Shown one piece after another: positions 27,767 through 37,022 of a stretch of DNA of 64,000 bases (its first letter is position 1; each line of letters starts with the position of its first letter). A model generated the notes under the pieces. That model was given only the letters and a program-made list of their open reading frames with translations. It was not told where the DNA came from and did not search any database. The DNA lies in NCBI RefSeq assembly GCF_000153345.1, contig NZ_CH724125.1, forward strand, positions 1,342,607 through 1,406,606, written 5' to 3'. Made by a program: the position numbers and the translations under genes. Source of the stretch: Neptuniibacter caesariensis. GTDB lineage: Bacteria > Pseudomonadota > Gammaproteobacteria > Pseudomonadales > Balneatricaceae.

Positions 27767-28000
27767 TTAGATATCCGCGCGATTTCTATTTCTAAGGGGC
27801 TGTAAAACAGATTCAACACCATTGATACGAATGTCTAGCATCAGTTGCAAAAGGAAACCCAGCTCCCCTTGTGGAAAGCCCTTTTTTGCAAACCAAAGCA
27901 GGTACTCTTCGGGCAGATCCAGCAGGACACGTCCCTGATATTTGCCAAATGGCATTTTCATGTTTGCCAGCTTAATTAGGTGCTGCTTATCTAGGTCCAA
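27767..28000 (-). CDS. DUF3820 family protein (YpeB-like)
   Basis: The 77-residue cytosolic protein has the DUF3820 core LIKLANMKMPFGKYQG, then LLDLPEEYLLWFAKKGFPQGELG, close to E. coli YpeB. I place the start at TTG 28000, because CGGAG lies seven bases upstream and family members begin a few residues before the LIKLAN segment. Longer in-frame extensions (to 28186) overlap the divergent rof gene and encode no conserved sequence. Function unknown; the family is sometimes described as a putative quorum-sensing-regulated protein, without proof. Confidence 0.82.
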   Translation of the reverse strand: MDLDKQHLIKLANMKMPFGKYQGRVLLDLPEEYLLWFAKKGFPQGELGFLLQLMLDIRINGVESVLQPLRNRNRADI

Positions 28001-28069
28001 ATCGGGCTCCGAACTATCCAATCTCAATTTCAGGCAGTATGCTAAGGAGAAAAATATAAGGCAATAGCC

Positions 28070-28312
28070 ATGGCCAACGAACAGCAATACACACCGATTA
28101 ATTGTGAAATTCATGACGGCTATGAACTTGCGTGCATGCGTAAAGCAATCCACAACGTTGAATGGATTGATCAAGGCAAAACGCATTCAGAGAAGTTACG
28201 TTTCCTTGATCTTGAATACAGTAAAAAAGGTGAGTTTCTAATCGCTGAAAACGAGCAGAAGGAACCACGCAAGATTCGTTTGGATTCCATTTTCAGCCAA
28301 TTGCCATACTGA
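28070..28312 (+). CDS. rof: Rho-binding antiterminator (Rof/YaeO family)
   Basis: The 80-residue protein has the Rof signature YTPINCEIHDGYELACMRK near the N-terminus, followed by a small Sm-like beta barrel. In E. coli, Rof binds the Rho hexamer near its primary RNA-binding site and inhibits Rho-dependent termination. It starts at ATG 28070, is divergent from the DUF3820 gene, and the next gene starts 16 bases downstream on the same strand, so co-transcription with the MOSC fusion is likely. That linkage has no obvious functional logic. Confidence 0.85.
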   Translation: MANEQQYTPINCEIHDGYELACMRKAIHNVEWIDQGKTHSEKLRFLDLEYSKKGEFLIAENEQKEPRKIRLDSIFSQLPY

Positions 28313-28328
28313 TCAGAAGGAAGACGAT

Positions 28329-30209
28329 GTGTCAGAGGTAACACTTAGTTCCATCAATGTATTTCCCATCAAATCCCTCGGCGGGCTAAATCTTTCAGAC
28401 GTCTTTGTTAGCGAGCAGGGACTCTCGTTTGATCGAAGATTTATGCTCAGTAATCCCGATGGCGAGTTACTCTCTGCTCGCCAGATCCCCTCCCTTCTTC
28501 AGTATTCAGTTTTACTGCGGGATGACGGGATAGAGGTTATTGCACCCGACGGTGATCATCTGAGTATTAAATACCCGGAACTTTTTCAGAACTATAAACA
28601 GGTCACTGTGTGGGGTACGGAGATTAATGCCCAACATTGCGGAATCGGTTTTGATGAATGGTTCACTGAAAAACTGGGGCGGGACTGCCATCTTCTGTTC
28701 TTTGGCGAACAATCCGAACGATTTACATCTAGAAGACCTGAAAAACCCGTCGCCTTTGCCGACGGCTATCCTATTCTGGTGATATCGCAGGCTTCACTAG
28801 ATGACCTAAACAGCCGCTCATCGACGCCTATCACTATGGATCATTTTCGTACCAACTTGGTTGTAGATGGGTGCGAACCTTTTGCTGAAGATAGCTGGAA
28901 GCGTATCCGTATCGGTGAGGTAGAGTTTGAAGCAGTCAAACCCTGCTCCCGTTGCGTCATGACGACATTTAACCCTTCTACGGGTGAAAAAATTCCCCAG
29001 GGGGAGCCTATTAACACCTTGGCTAAGTATCGTTTAGGTGCTGATAATGAGGTCTACTTTGGGCAAAACCTTATTCCTCTCAACGAGGGAAAGATCAGCA
29101 CAACAGACCGAGTGGAAGTTTTAGAGACTCAGGCATCTGAAACCTATCCAAACAATGCACCGATCATTCGAAGCAACGACAGCAGCATAGAGGAAAATAG
29201 CTGGCAAGCGGGACAGGAAGTGACACTTCAATGTCTACAACGTGTTGATGAGACCCGTGATGTTGTAACCTTCCGTTTTGCTCTACCAAAAGGGTTGCGA
29301 GCGGAATACATTGCCGGGCAGTTTATCACCCTAAATCTTATGATTGATGATAGCCCAGTCTCCCGCTGTTATACCCTGTCGTCTTCACCCAGCCGGCCTC
29401 AGGATATCGCGATCACAGTTAAAAGAGTAACGGATGGGAAGATATCCAATTGGTTGCACAAAAACCTTCAGCCTGGCGATCAGATACAAGCACTGGCGCC
29501 TATAGGCGAATTCAATGAAGCCGTAACGGGAAATGGATCGCTCCTATTGCTCTCTGCTGGTAGCGGTATTACACCGATGCTTTCGGCCGTTAGACAATTA
29601 ACCGATACCCATAGCGAACGCGATATTGTCTTTTACCATCAGGCCCGAACTGAAGCCGATCTGATATGCGAAGATGAATTGCTATGGCTGACCCGGCAAA
29701 ACCCTAAACTACGGCTTATCTTCAGCCTCAGCCAGCCCGAACCTGACTGGCTCGGTATTAAAGGCCGAATTAGTCGGGAACAGCTCATTCATCATATACC
29801 CGATCTACCCCAGCGCACGGTCATGTGTTGCGGACCGGAAGGCTTTATGTCGCATGCTAAAGACTATTGCCGCCAATTAGGTTTAGCTGAACAACGTTGG
29901 TTTGAGGAGAGCTTCGGGGCACCTCCTGGTATTGATCCCACAGCCGATTCACATAGTGTACAAGTGACTTTGAATGGCGACAGTTTTACCGGTGACAATC
30001 AACAAACATTACTGGAACAAGCGGAAGAGAATGGTTTTTCCATTCCGGCAGGATGCCGTTCAGGGGTCTGCGGTGCGTGCAAAGTTCAGCTGATTGCCGG
30101 TGACGCCCATCGAAGCTCCGAAATTCCTTTGACTGAGGAGGAAAAAGCCAAAGGGATTGTACTCGCTTGCAGTTGCACACCAGAGACGGATGTCGTCATT
30201 GAATACTAA
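28329..30209 (+). CDS. MOSC-domain / ferredoxin-NADP reductase / 2Fe-2S fusion
   Basis: The 626-residue cytosolic flavoprotein starts at GTG 28329 behind AAGGAAG. Domains: MOSC N-terminal barrel (VFPIKSLGGL, about 1-100), MOSC (about 110-260; VDGCEPFAEDSWKRIRIG and the Cys motif VKPCSRCVMTT near 210), FAD-binding barrel (RCYTLSSSP near 345), NAD-binding domain (SAGSGITPMLSA near 400; MCCGPEGFM near 510) and plant-type 2Fe-2S ferredoxin (CRSGVCGACKVQ with a later Cys). E. coli YcbX has MOSC plus 2Fe-2S and reduces N-hydroxylated bases with molybdenum cofactor. Here the reductase is built into the same chain, so it could use NAD(P)H directly. Confidence 0.9.
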   Translation: MSEVTLSSINVFPIKSLGGLNLSDVFVSEQGLSFDRRFMLSNPDGELLSARQIPSLLQYSVLLRDDGIEVIAPDGDHLSIKYPELFQNYKQVTVWGTEINAQHCGIGFDEWFTEKLGRDCHLLFFGEQSERFTSRRPEKPVAFADGYPILVISQASLDDLNSRSSTPITMDHFRTNLVVDGCEPFAEDSWKRIRIGEVEFEAVKPCSRCVMTTFNPSTGEKIPQGEPINTLAKYRLGADNEVYFGQNLIPLNEGKISTTDRVEVLETQASETYPNNAPIIRSNDSSIEENSWQAGQEVTLQCLQRVDETRDVVTFRFALPKGLRAEYIAGQFITLNLMIDDSPVSRCYTLSSSPSRPQDIAITVKRVTDGKISNWLHKNLQPGDQIQALAPIGEFNEAVTGNGSLLLLSAGSGITPMLSAVRQLTDTHSERDIVFYHQARTEADLICEDELLWLTRQNPKLRLIFSLSQPEPDWLGIKGRISREQLIHHIPDLPQRTVMCCGPEGFMSHAKDYCRQLGLAEQRWFEESFGAPPGIDPTADSHSVQVTLNGDSFTGDNQQTLLEQAEENGFSIPAGCRSGVCGACKVQLIAGDAHRSSEIPLTEEEKAKGIVLACSCTPETDVVIEY

Positions 30210-30244
30210 ACGTATTTAACTGCTGAATTTGGCACAACAGGCAC

Positions 30245-30277
30245 AAAAAAACCGCTACCCAAGGTAGCGGTTTTTTA
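30245..30277. terminator. Bidirectional intrinsic terminator
   Basis: ACCGCTACC (30251-30259) pairs with GGTAGCGGT (30263-30271) around a 3-base loop. T-runs of six on the forward strand and six or more on the reverse strand flank it. It serves both the MOSC-fusion gene and the convergent phasin gene. Confidence 0.95.
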
Positions 30278-30301
30278 AATAGGTAGAGAGTAAGTCTGAA
30301 C

Positions 30302-30703
30302 TTAAGCTACTTTCATCTCAGCAGCTTTCTTAGCCACTTCTTCAGCCATCTCAGTTGCTTGTTTAGTAGATTCTTCTACAGTTGCAACGTAAGCGTCTTT
30401 AGCTACAGTCATTGCAGCAACACCTTTTTCAGCAGCTTCAGTCATTTTAGCTTCAACAGACTTGTAGAACTTAACCTGCAGGTCCATTGCTTCTTTAGGA
30501 TCTTTGCATTCGCACAGAGTTTTGAACTGCTCAACAGAAGCATTAGCCAGTTCTTCGATGTAAGCTTTCTGCAGAGAAACCAGAGTTTCTACAGTCTTAG
30601 TGTTTACTTCAGCCAGATTCTGCATTGGCTTGAACAGCGCTTCGATCTCTTTAGACATTTCTGGTTTGAAGAAATCAGCGAAAGGGTTGTTAGCAGCGTA
30701 CAT
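30302..30703 (-). CDS. Phasin family protein
   Basis: The 133-residue helical protein carries the phasin pattern NPFADFFKPEMSKEIEALFKPMQNLAEVNTKTVETL, followed by an amphipathic coiled coil with KDPKEAMDLQVKFYKS. Phasins coat polyhydroxyalkanoate granules and modulate their number and size, so the host probably stores PHA. The start is ATG 30703 with GGAGAC upstream; an earlier in-frame start at 30748 lacks one. No PHA synthase is in the window. Its terminator is shared with the convergent gene. Confidence 0.9.
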   Translation of the reverse strand: MYAANNPFADFFKPEMSKEIEALFKPMQNLAEVNTKTVETLVSLQKAYIEELANASVEQFKTLCECKDPKEAMDLQVKFYKSVEAKMTEAAEKGVAAMTVAKDAYVATVEESTKQATEMAEEVAKKAAEMKVA

Positions 30704-30810
30704 AGTTTTGTCTCCAAAAGTAATTAATGCTGCGGCGCAGCAATCCATTTACAGCAAAGATAAATCTTGTCTATTTTTTAGTCAAGCACTTTTTTGTGCA
30801 TTGCACAAAA

Positions 30811-31260
30811 TTATTTTAAGCGCTTGGCCAAAAAGCGATCCAAAGCATTCGCAAATGCCTGCCTGTCAGCCTGGCTAAAGGCTGCCGGACCACCCGTTTC
30901 AACACCTGAACTGCGCAACGTTTCCATAAAGTCACGCATCGACAAACGCTGTCGAATATTCTCAGGAGTATAGAGTTCTCCCCTTGGATTGATCGCCACG
31001 CCCTGGTTATCAATGACTTCAGATGCCAGAGGAATATCTTGGGTTACGACCAGATCACCAGGCGCCATCTTCTCAACAATATGGTTATCCGCGACATCAA
31101 AGCCCTGCGGGACCTGAACAGCATTGATCAGCGGTGATGGCGGCGTACTTAAAAACTGGTTAGCAACCAGGGTTACCGGTACCTGTTTACGATCAGAAGC
31201 CCGAAATAAAATCTCTTTGATAACTTTTGGACAAGCGTCCGCATCAACCCAAATGTGCAT
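30811..31260 (-). CDS. yaiI: YaiI/YqxD family protein (DUF188)
   Basis: The 149-residue protein matches E. coli Yai[23 protein letters not shown] at the N-terminus, [12 protein letters not shown] near 68, [12 protein letters not shown] near 92, and [15 protein letters not shown] near 110. The family has a PIN/NYN-like fold with acidic residues at the expected metal site, suggesting nuclease-like chemistry, but no activity is established. It is divergent from the 2OG-oxygenase-like gene, with 65 bases between the starts. Confidence 0.93.
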   Translation of the reverse strand: MHIWVDADACPKVIKEILFRASDRKQVPVTLVANQFLSTPPSPLINAVQVPQGFDVADNHIVEKMAPGDLVVTQDIPLASEVIDNQGVAINPRGELYTPENIRQRLSMRDFMETLRSSGVETGGPAAFSQADRQAFANALDRFLAKRLK

Positions 31261-31325
31261 GTAGATCCTCTATTACATGAAGCATAAAGTGCTATGATGA
31301 CAAAAATACTGCAACAGGCCCAATT

Positions 31326-31982
31326 ATGAGTGAATTAAAAAGAACCCGTCGCTTACGCAAGTATGAAGCAGATGACAATCTTGGGCGACCCTCTCACTCA
31401 AATCCGACCACTGAACTGCACTCCCCTTTCGGGCCACAGATCGCAAAAACGACACTGCCCACGGCTGTTATAGATCGTTTAAACCAGTCCATTGACCCGC
31501 ATATTGACCAGAATAAGAGTAGTGAAGCACTGCTCTCTGCTGAGGCCGTTTTCAGCGGCTCCCCTTCCCTGGCCTCATTAATTGAGGAACAGATCAGCCA
31601 TTATGTGAAGGAGGTAGAAGGTAGCGAGGTTGAACATATTGAATTTGAAGTATTCTGGGTGGTTAGCCAGTATGAAGATACCCCAAGCCCGGTCCATTTC
31701 CATTCCGGCGATATCTCGGGTGTCTTCTATCTCAAAGAACCGACAAAGATCGACCCGCAGCAATATGAACGTAACTATATCTCGGGACGTAAAGCTGGAT
31801 TTATCAATTTTATTGAAGGCAATAAACAGCGCTTTTCCAAATCCTTGATCAGTTTCGAACCCAGGGTTGGCGACTTATACGTCTTTCCAGGCTGGTTACT
31901 TCATGGCGCTGAACCCTTTATTGGCGAAGGTGAAAGACGTTCAGTCGCATTTAACGCTAATATCAGGATCAAACCGGATTAA
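31326..31982 (+). CDS. Putative 2OG-Fe(II) oxygenase
   Basis: The 218-residue product resembles the small 2-oxoglutarate/iron oxygenase family that includes TIGR02466-type proteins. PSPVHFHSGDISGVFYL (near 120-135) supplies the His-x-His/Asp metal motif at the expected place, and WLLHGAEPF plus GERRSVAFNANI (near 190-212) supply the distal His and the 2OG-binding Arg. There is no signal peptide. The substrate is unknown. It follows no clear operon; a gap of about 215 bases separates it from the next gene. A second, unrelated 2OG enzyme lies at 52129-53454. Confidence 0.75.
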   Translation: MSELKRTRRLRKYEADDNLGRPSHSNPTTELHSPFGPQIAKTTLPTAVIDRLNQSIDPHIDQNKSSEALLSAEAVFSGSPSLASLIEEQISHYVKEVEGSEVEHIEFEVFWVVSQYEDTPSPVHFHSGDISGVFYLKEPTKIDPQQYERNYISGRKAGFINFIEGNKQRFSKSLISFEPRVGDLYVFPGWLLHGAEPFIGEGERRSVAFNANIRIKPD

Positions 31983-32198
31983 ATAACACCCGGCAGGGTT
32001 TATGCCGTGCAACTTAATGGAACCCACCCGCACCAAAACAATGCACCCAGCCACCAATCCATACCCTCATTTGTGCCCAACTACTTTGCACAATCAGTCA
32101 CAAATTGCCCATAAAATGGGCGCTTAAGTTCTCTTTATCTTAAATTGGCTCAAGTTTTGCTCAAAGGTTGTCAGGAGAGCAAGTTTAAGGAGCCAGCC

Positions 32199-33356
32199 AT
32201 GCTGTTTCTATCATTGGGTTACACACTGCTGAGCAGAGCATCACTTCTGCTTTCAGGAATCACTTTACTGTTGATCTGGATTGCTTTGTTTGCAGCCACT
32301 TATGCAGATCTTCCTCATGCGTATTGGCTGCTTTTACCCTTAGTCTATCTGCAAATCTGTTTTATCTTTCTTTGCCAACAGCGCTGGCAGCACCTTTCGC
32401 AGATTATTGCAGCCTTTGCCGATCAGGATCACCAATTCCGCAGCCGATATAACAGTGCTGACAAACCCTTATGTGATCTGAGCCAGCACCTGTACTCAAT
32501 TTCACGTGATTATCAGGAGCTAAACTCCCTTTCAGATCAGTTATGCAGTGAGATGCGCTATTCAACTCACGAGTTAGAGAATCTAGCGACCCATACAGCC
32601 CATGCGGCTTCCGAACAGCAGAACCAATTACTAACAATCGCCAGCGCTTCTGAAGAGATGAGCCAGACGGTTCAGATAATCCGCGGTCACGTGCAGAATA
32701 CTTACGACAATGCACATACCTCCCAAGAGATTTGCCAGCAAGGCAGCAGTGAAGCTGCTGAACTGAGTTACTCATTAAACGGGGTTTCAGAGCAGTTCAG
32801 CCAGACCTGCCACAAGATTTCAGAACTTTCAGAAGAAGCTCAGGCGATTCAAAATTTTGTCAGCACTATCGAAGAGGTGGCTGCACAAACCAATTTACTT
32901 GCCCTGAATGCCGCTATTGAAGCCGCCAGAGCTGGAGAAGCAGGGCGCGGGTTTGCAGTCGTTGCTGACGAGGTACGCCAGCTAGCGGGAAATACCGAAC
33001 GTGCAACAGCTGATATCACACAACTGGTTGAATCTATGCAGAACCGGGTGCATGAAGTCACAAAAAGCATGCAGCAATGCGATGAAGTACTGCAACTGGG
33101 CTCAACTACCTGCAATAAAATGCAGGGACTTTTACAGAACATAGAATCCGGAAGCGATACCAGCCTGAAACTGATTGGTGAAGTGAATCTCTCAATTGAT
33201 GAACATGCCCACGCTAGCAACGAGTTGAGTGAAAAACTTACTCAGATAGGCGATCTGCTTGAGCAGCATAGTCAACAAGCGGGTTCATTAACTGAGTTAA
33301 CCGGCTACCTGGAAAAATTAGCAGAGAAGGCATCCTCTAAGGAGGCTGTAGCATGA
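32199..33356 (+). CDS. Membrane-anchored chemotaxis transducer without periplasmic sensor
   Basis: The 385-residue product starts at ATG 32199 (AAGGAG six bases upstream; a TTG at 32145 has no such site). Two closely spaced membrane helices (about 5-32 and 42-60) form a hairpin with almost no periplasmic loop. The methyl-accepting domain follows, with the tip [33 protein letters not shown] near 240-275. There is no HAMP or PAS domain, so the input must come from elsewhere. The next gene overlaps by four bases (ATGA) and encodes a membrane-anchored sensor-like protein, a plausible partner. Confidence 0.9.
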   Translation: MLFLSLGYTLLSRASLLLSGITLLLIWIALFAATYADLPHAYWLLLPLVYLQICFIFLCQQRWQHLSQIIAAFADQDHQFRSRYNSADKPLCDLSQHLYSISRDYQELNSLSDQLCSEMRYSTHELENLATHTAHAASEQQNQLLTIASASEEMSQTVQIIRGHVQNTYDNAHTSQEICQQGSSEAAELSYSLNGVSEQFSQTCHKISELSEEAQAIQNFVSTIEEVAAQTNLLALNAAIEAARAGEAGRGFAVVADEVRQLAGNTERATADITQLVESMQNRVHEVTKSMQQCDEVLQLGSTTCNKMQGLLQNIESGSDTSLKLIGEVNLSIDEHAHASNELSEKLTQIGDLLEQHSQQAGSLTELTGYLEKLAEKASSKEAVA

Positions 33357-34111
33357 TTGAGACTATTATTTTCATCGGCTTAATCGCGCTAATCATCAGC
33401 GCAAACCTTTACAATAAATTTAGACTTCAGCGTAAAAACCATGCCAAGCTGCAAAAAGGGATCTACCAACTCTCTTTATTACTTAGTCTGATTCAGAACC
33501 TTCAGCGGCATCGCGGAGTTTGTGCAAACCTGGACCCGAACAACCGCCAACAGCAACAGCGCCTTAGCGCTGAAATTAACTCAATTTGGGATAGTCTGAT
33601 TTCACCCGAATACGATGGTAACCAAACACGTTTACATATTCAGAAGCGAAACTGGGAAGCACTGGCAGCACAACCGGAAAATAGCTTTATGCCGCATTGT
33701 CAGCTGATTGAGATGCTACTCAATGAATTAAATGTGATTGCGGATACTTGTTCACTCACGTCAACCCAAACCAACATTAACCATTCTGAACTGTGGCAAA
33801 ACCTTCTCGAACGTCCTATGTTTGCGGAGTCACTAGGTAAACTCAGGGCACTGGGGAATAAAGCGGCTTCTCTGGGCTACTGCCCTGCCGATATCCGGGT
33901 GCAACTGCATTATCAGTTACAGTGTCTGGCAAATAACTCTATGGACAGCACAACGTGCATAGAGATTAAATCTCTCATTGAAAAAGAGATACTTGAGCCG
34001 GAAAAAATTCATATAGAACCCCGGGTATATTTCCAGCGAATGACTCAAGCGATTGACGCCCAGATTCAAATCACTCTGGAACATCTAAACGAATTGAAGC
34101 AGGTGAATTAA
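33353..34111 (+). CDS. Membrane-anchored sensor-like protein, possibly NIT-related
   Basis: The 252-residue product has one N-terminal membrane helix (about 2-20) and a helical cytoplasmic part. [21 protein letters not shown] near 42-62 resembles the QxERG segment of nitrate/nitrite-sensing (NIT) domains, and a later C-terminal half keeps the four-helix pattern; this is a tentative resemblance. It overlaps the upstream chemotaxis transducer by four bases (ATGA), so the two are translationally coupled and probably work together. A hairpin with a T-run follows at 34150. I cannot name a ligand. Confidence 0.55.
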   Translation: MIETIIFIGLIALIISANLYNKFRLQRKNHAKLQKGIYQLSLLLSLIQNLQRHRGVCANLDPNNRQQQQRLSAEINSIWDSLISPEYDGNQTRLHIQKRNWEALAAQPENSFMPHCQLIEMLLNELNVIADTCSLTSTQTNINHSELWQNLLERPMFAESLGKLRALGNKAASLGYCPADIRVQLHYQLQCLANNSMDSTTCIEIKSLIEKEILEPEKIHIEPRVYFQRMTQAIDAQIQITLEHLNELKQVN

Positions 34112-34149
34112 GCTTCTACTAGATTACTAATCCTCCTACAATTGCAGAA

Positions 34150-34187
34150 GCTCTGAAGAAAACCTGATTATTTTCAGAGCCTTTTGT
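34150..34187 (+). terminator. Probable intrinsic terminator of the transducer/sensor pair
   Basis: GCTCTGAA (34150-34157) pairs with TTCAGAGC (34173-34180), with partial pairing of the loop edges, followed by CTTTTGT. It is 38 bases after the sensor gene stop. Confidence 0.6.
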
Positions 34188-34205
34188 AGTGCAGGAGCGT
34201 GATCT

Positions 34206-34709
34206 ATGGAAAGTGATAAAACCCCTCAACAAATCGGCAAAGGGATGTGGCTAGCCGCATGGCTGATCCTAATGGGCATTTTATTTGTTTATTTTGAGGA
34301 TCTGATTCAGGAAAAATATGACCCGAATCACGCCCTGTCATCAGACGACTCTGGGGAAGTTATCCTCAAACGTAACCGGCAAGGGCATTACGTAGCGCCC
34401 GGTTTAATCAATGGCAAGCCGGTCGTGTTCCTACTGGACACCGGAGCAACAACCATTAGTGTACCTAAAAAAGTCGCTGACAATATCGGCCTTATTGGGG
34501 GTTATAAACAACAAGTAGGTACGGCTAATGGCATGATTGAGGTTTTTCAAACGCGTTTGGATTCCGTTAGCTTAGGAGGAATTACCCTTAATGATATTCA
34601 GGGGCATATCAATCCACATATGGATAGCAATACCGTGCTTCTAGGTATGAGTTTCATGCGTAACCTGGAGATCATTCAGAAAGGGAATACGCTAACGTTA
34701 CGACGTTAG
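34206..34709 (+). CDS. TIGR02281-type retroviral-like aspartic protease
   Basis: The 167-residue product has one N-terminal membrane helix (GMWLAAWLILMGILFVYF, about 14-32) and then a clan AA aspartic protease domain with the catalytic motif LLDTGATTISVP near 80. The C-terminal LLGMSFMRNLEIIQKGNTLTL is characteristic of the bacterial periplasmic family. Such proteins act as dimers, and substrates are unknown. It starts at ATG 34206 behind GCAGGAGCG. It is convergent with tmcA, with a dispersed repeat between the two. Confidence 0.88.
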   Translation: MESDKTPQQIGKGMWLAAWLILMGILFVYFEDLIQEKYDPNHALSSDDSGEVILKRNRQGHYVAPGLINGKPVVFLLDTGATTISVPKKVADNIGLIGGYKQQVGTANGMIEVFQTRLDSVSLGGITLNDIQGHINPHMDSNTVLLGMSFMRNLEIIQKGNTLTLRR

Positions 34710-34784
34710 GAAACTTCGACGTACAATCTATATCCCTGTAATCGTTGCCTTAATCTTGAACCGCTCTGAAAGCCTTTATCCAAA

Positions 34785-34823
34785 GGGCATAGAAAAGTCG
34801 TTCAGGACTTGTTCGCAGGTTCC
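34785..34823. repeat. Second copy of the 39-bp dispersed repeat
   Basis: This copy matches 19518-19556 at 36 of 39 positions; the three differences are all transitions. It ends directly next to the tmcA stop codon, in the convergent gap. It holds a small internal inverted repeat (AAGTC, then GACTT). The opposite arm and the 28-bp palindrome seen at 19.5 kb are absent. Confidence 0.8.
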
Positions 34824-36983
34824 TTAGTAATCTTGATAGAGCTCTAGCAATAAAGATAAAGCGCTACGCAACTGTCTTATCAAGCCCTTGCGACCTAAGC
34901 CCTCTTGCCCTAGTTCTTGCCAACCATACTGCTGAAACGATTTTCTCAGCAGTAGAATCACCTCTTCATCCTGGAGAAGATGATCTAATTGAATAGCATC
35001 GACAACAGAGAGAAAGGAGCTGAGGAATTTGTTGATGCTCAGTGAACAGCTTTCGTAACTGCGATTGTGCTGTGTAAAGGCGATCAGATCGGCATACTCA
35101 TGTTCAGTTAATTCGTACCTGTTAGCCCCTTTGCTTAACAAGTTACAAACCACTGCTATATCCAGCGAATTCAGGTCATCCCCAAGCCGATAATGAAACT
35201 GCTCCGTAAACCTTGCCTTTAACTGCACAGCTAACTGCACGGCCTCAGCTGAAATAGGCTGCATCACTAAGGCTGCATAACTCCCACTTACACTGTCTTG
35301 AGAAGAGCCCAGGCGAAGCGTTTGCCAATTGTTTTGTTGCCAGAATTTAACCAGAGCAGCGTTTACTGCAAAACTGGACCCTATATAGTCCCAGCCTTGC
35401 TCTCTTGAATAAGCTTCAACACTCTGTAGCAACTGAGAACCCAGCCCTTTACCATGGAGATGAGGATGCACTGCGATACGGATTACCCGGCCCGCCTTTA
35501 GGGGTGCGGCATTTTTTACCCCCTCCTGAGCAACCAGCGTTTGTGGCAACAAATGCCCTCTCGGCCTGCGCTTTCCTGACCAGATATCATCGACTAATTC
35601 TGCGTCCAATGGCCCTTCCTCAGAAACCATGACAGCCCCTGCAACCTGCCCATTGATACGAAGAATCCAGATATGCAGCCCAGGACTATCTAGTAAGATT
35701 CTGAGGTCACCCGGAGAGGTACGATAATGCGCTAAGACCAATAAACCGAACAGCTGATTCAGGGTCTCATAATCCTCAGATAACTGATCTCTATCAAGTT
35801 TTACAATTTCCGGAGAATAGTGATCACTGTCTCCTTTCAGCGCTTCAATACTGGCAGCCTGGGCATTCAGCAATAGCACGTCAAAAACCAGCGTTTCAAG
35901 AGGATCGTTTTCTTTCCAGCGAATAGGCTGCTTGAGATGGATCGATTTCCAGTTCGGTGTTATTTCCTGGAGAATCTGCCTAAACCGTATCGCAAATCCC
36001 TGACCATTGCCCTCATAGCCATGTATTGTCGATGCAAAAGCAACCCGCGGAAAATTCTCTAAACACTTCCTCAAAATAGGTACGGGTATCGCTGCGGCTT
36101 CATCTACAAACAGGACCTTGCCCTCACCTGTTTCAAGACAAGCAAGTTCGGGCTCAACAAACCGAATATGATGGTCGCCTTTACTCAATCGTCCTGGGCT
36201 ATATTCGTAATCGGGAAGAAGTTGATGAGCCATTAAAAATGCTTCTTCTGCTGAATCGTATTCAGGCGCAGTCACCAGAATATCGGTAAAATCCAGACCA
36301 GAAAGCTGCGCTGCCGCTATACCCAGTGCAACCGATTTTCCGCGCCCTCTGTCCGCGGTGATCACAACAGGGCGACGTCCCCTTCTAAATTGACTGAGAA
36401 TTAACTCAACACTAAGTTGCTGATCTTTTGTTTTATGCGGAGAAACAACTTCTTCATCAACAAGGTCGGTTCTATCTGACTGCTCCGGAAGCTCAATCTC
36501 TACACCGGAAAGCTCCTCTTTTTCACGATAGAGTACGGTATAAGCATCGTCCTCTAACAACAAACAGAGACGATTGATAAAGCGTCGGCCCGCGGCCGAC
36601 GAGGGTAAAGGATGCGGAACTAAACTGCGATATTCTGGATCATCAAAGTGTCCCCATTCATCGAGTTCGGGGCACAATAGTATAAAGACTCCACCGCCTT
36701 GAAGAAGCCCGGCAGCCTGCCCAAAACTATCCGGATTGAAACCACTCCAGGCATCAAAAATAAGATGCTCTACAGTCTGGCCCAGCAAACGATGTACTTG
36801 TCGAGAACCGACACTTTTAGCAGGGCCCGAGTAGTCATTTCCTACCCAAATTACCCCTTGGATACTCTCTAACTGTTTGACCTGTTGATGGCACCAGTCC
36901 CGACTGCCACTCACAACGAGCAGTCTGCGATGGAAATGCGCAAGCGCATCTTTTGCTAAACGATCAAACAGAGAGCTGAGCAT
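34824..36983 (-). CDS. tmcA: tRNA(Met) cytidine acetyltransferase TmcA
   Basis: This enzyme acetylates C34 of elongator tRNA(Met) using acetyl-CoA and ATP. The 719-residue product (E. coli 671) has the N-terminal DUF1726 domain (VEHLIFDAWSGFNPDSFGQ), an RNA-helicase-like module with Walker A TADRGRGKSVALG (near 210) and LFVDEAAAIPVP (near 290). A GNAT acetyltransferase follows (IRIAVHPHLHGKGLGSQLL near 505), then a C-terminal tRNA-binding region. The start is ATG 36983, with only a weak ribosome binding site. The downstream repeat abuts its stop codon. Part of a reverse-strand run with the TfoX-like and GGDEF genes. Confidence 0.95.
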   Translation of the reverse strand: MLSSLFDRLAKDALAHFHRRLLVVSGSRDWCHQQVKQLESIQGVIWVGNDYSGPAKSVGSRQVHRLLGQTVEHLIFDAWSGFNPDSFGQAAGLLQGGGVFILLCPELDEWGHFDDPEYRSLVPHPLPSSAAGRRFINRLCLLLEDDAYTVLYREKEELSGVEIELPEQSDRTDLVDEEVVSPHKTKDQQLSVELILSQFRRGRRPVVITADRGRGKSVALGIAAAQLSGLDFTDILVTAPEYDSAEEAFLMAHQLLPDYEYSPGRLSKGDHHIRFVEPELACLETGEGKVLFVDEAAAIPVPILRKCLENFPRVAFASTIHGYEGNGQGFAIRFRQILQEITPNWKSIHLKQPIRWKENDPLETLVFDVLLLNAQAASIEALKGDSDHYSPEIVKLDRDQLSEDYETLNQLFGLLVLAHYRTSPGDLRILLDSPGLHIWILRINGQVAGAVMVSEEGPLDAELVDDIWSGKRRPRGHLLPQTLVAQEGVKNAAPLKAGRVIRIAVHPHLHGKGLGSQLLQSVEAYSREQGWDYIGSSFAVNAALVKFWQQNNWQTLRLGSSQDSVSGSYAALVMQPISAEAVQLAVQLKARFTEQFHYRLGDDLNSLDIAVVCNLLSKGANRYELTEHEYADLIAFTQHNRSYESCSLSINKFLSSFLSVVDAIQLDHLLQDEEVILLLRKSFQQYGWQELGQEGLGRKGLIRQLRSALSLLLELYQDY

Positions 36984-37022
36984 AGAACATTCTGCCCTGT
37001 AAATGACAATAGGCTTGTCGGT

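Noticed and set aside
27767-28186. 139-residue version of the DUF3820 protein
   Set aside because: The extra N-terminal 60 residues are not family-like and overlap the divergent rof gene; TTG 28000 with CGGAG fits the family length.
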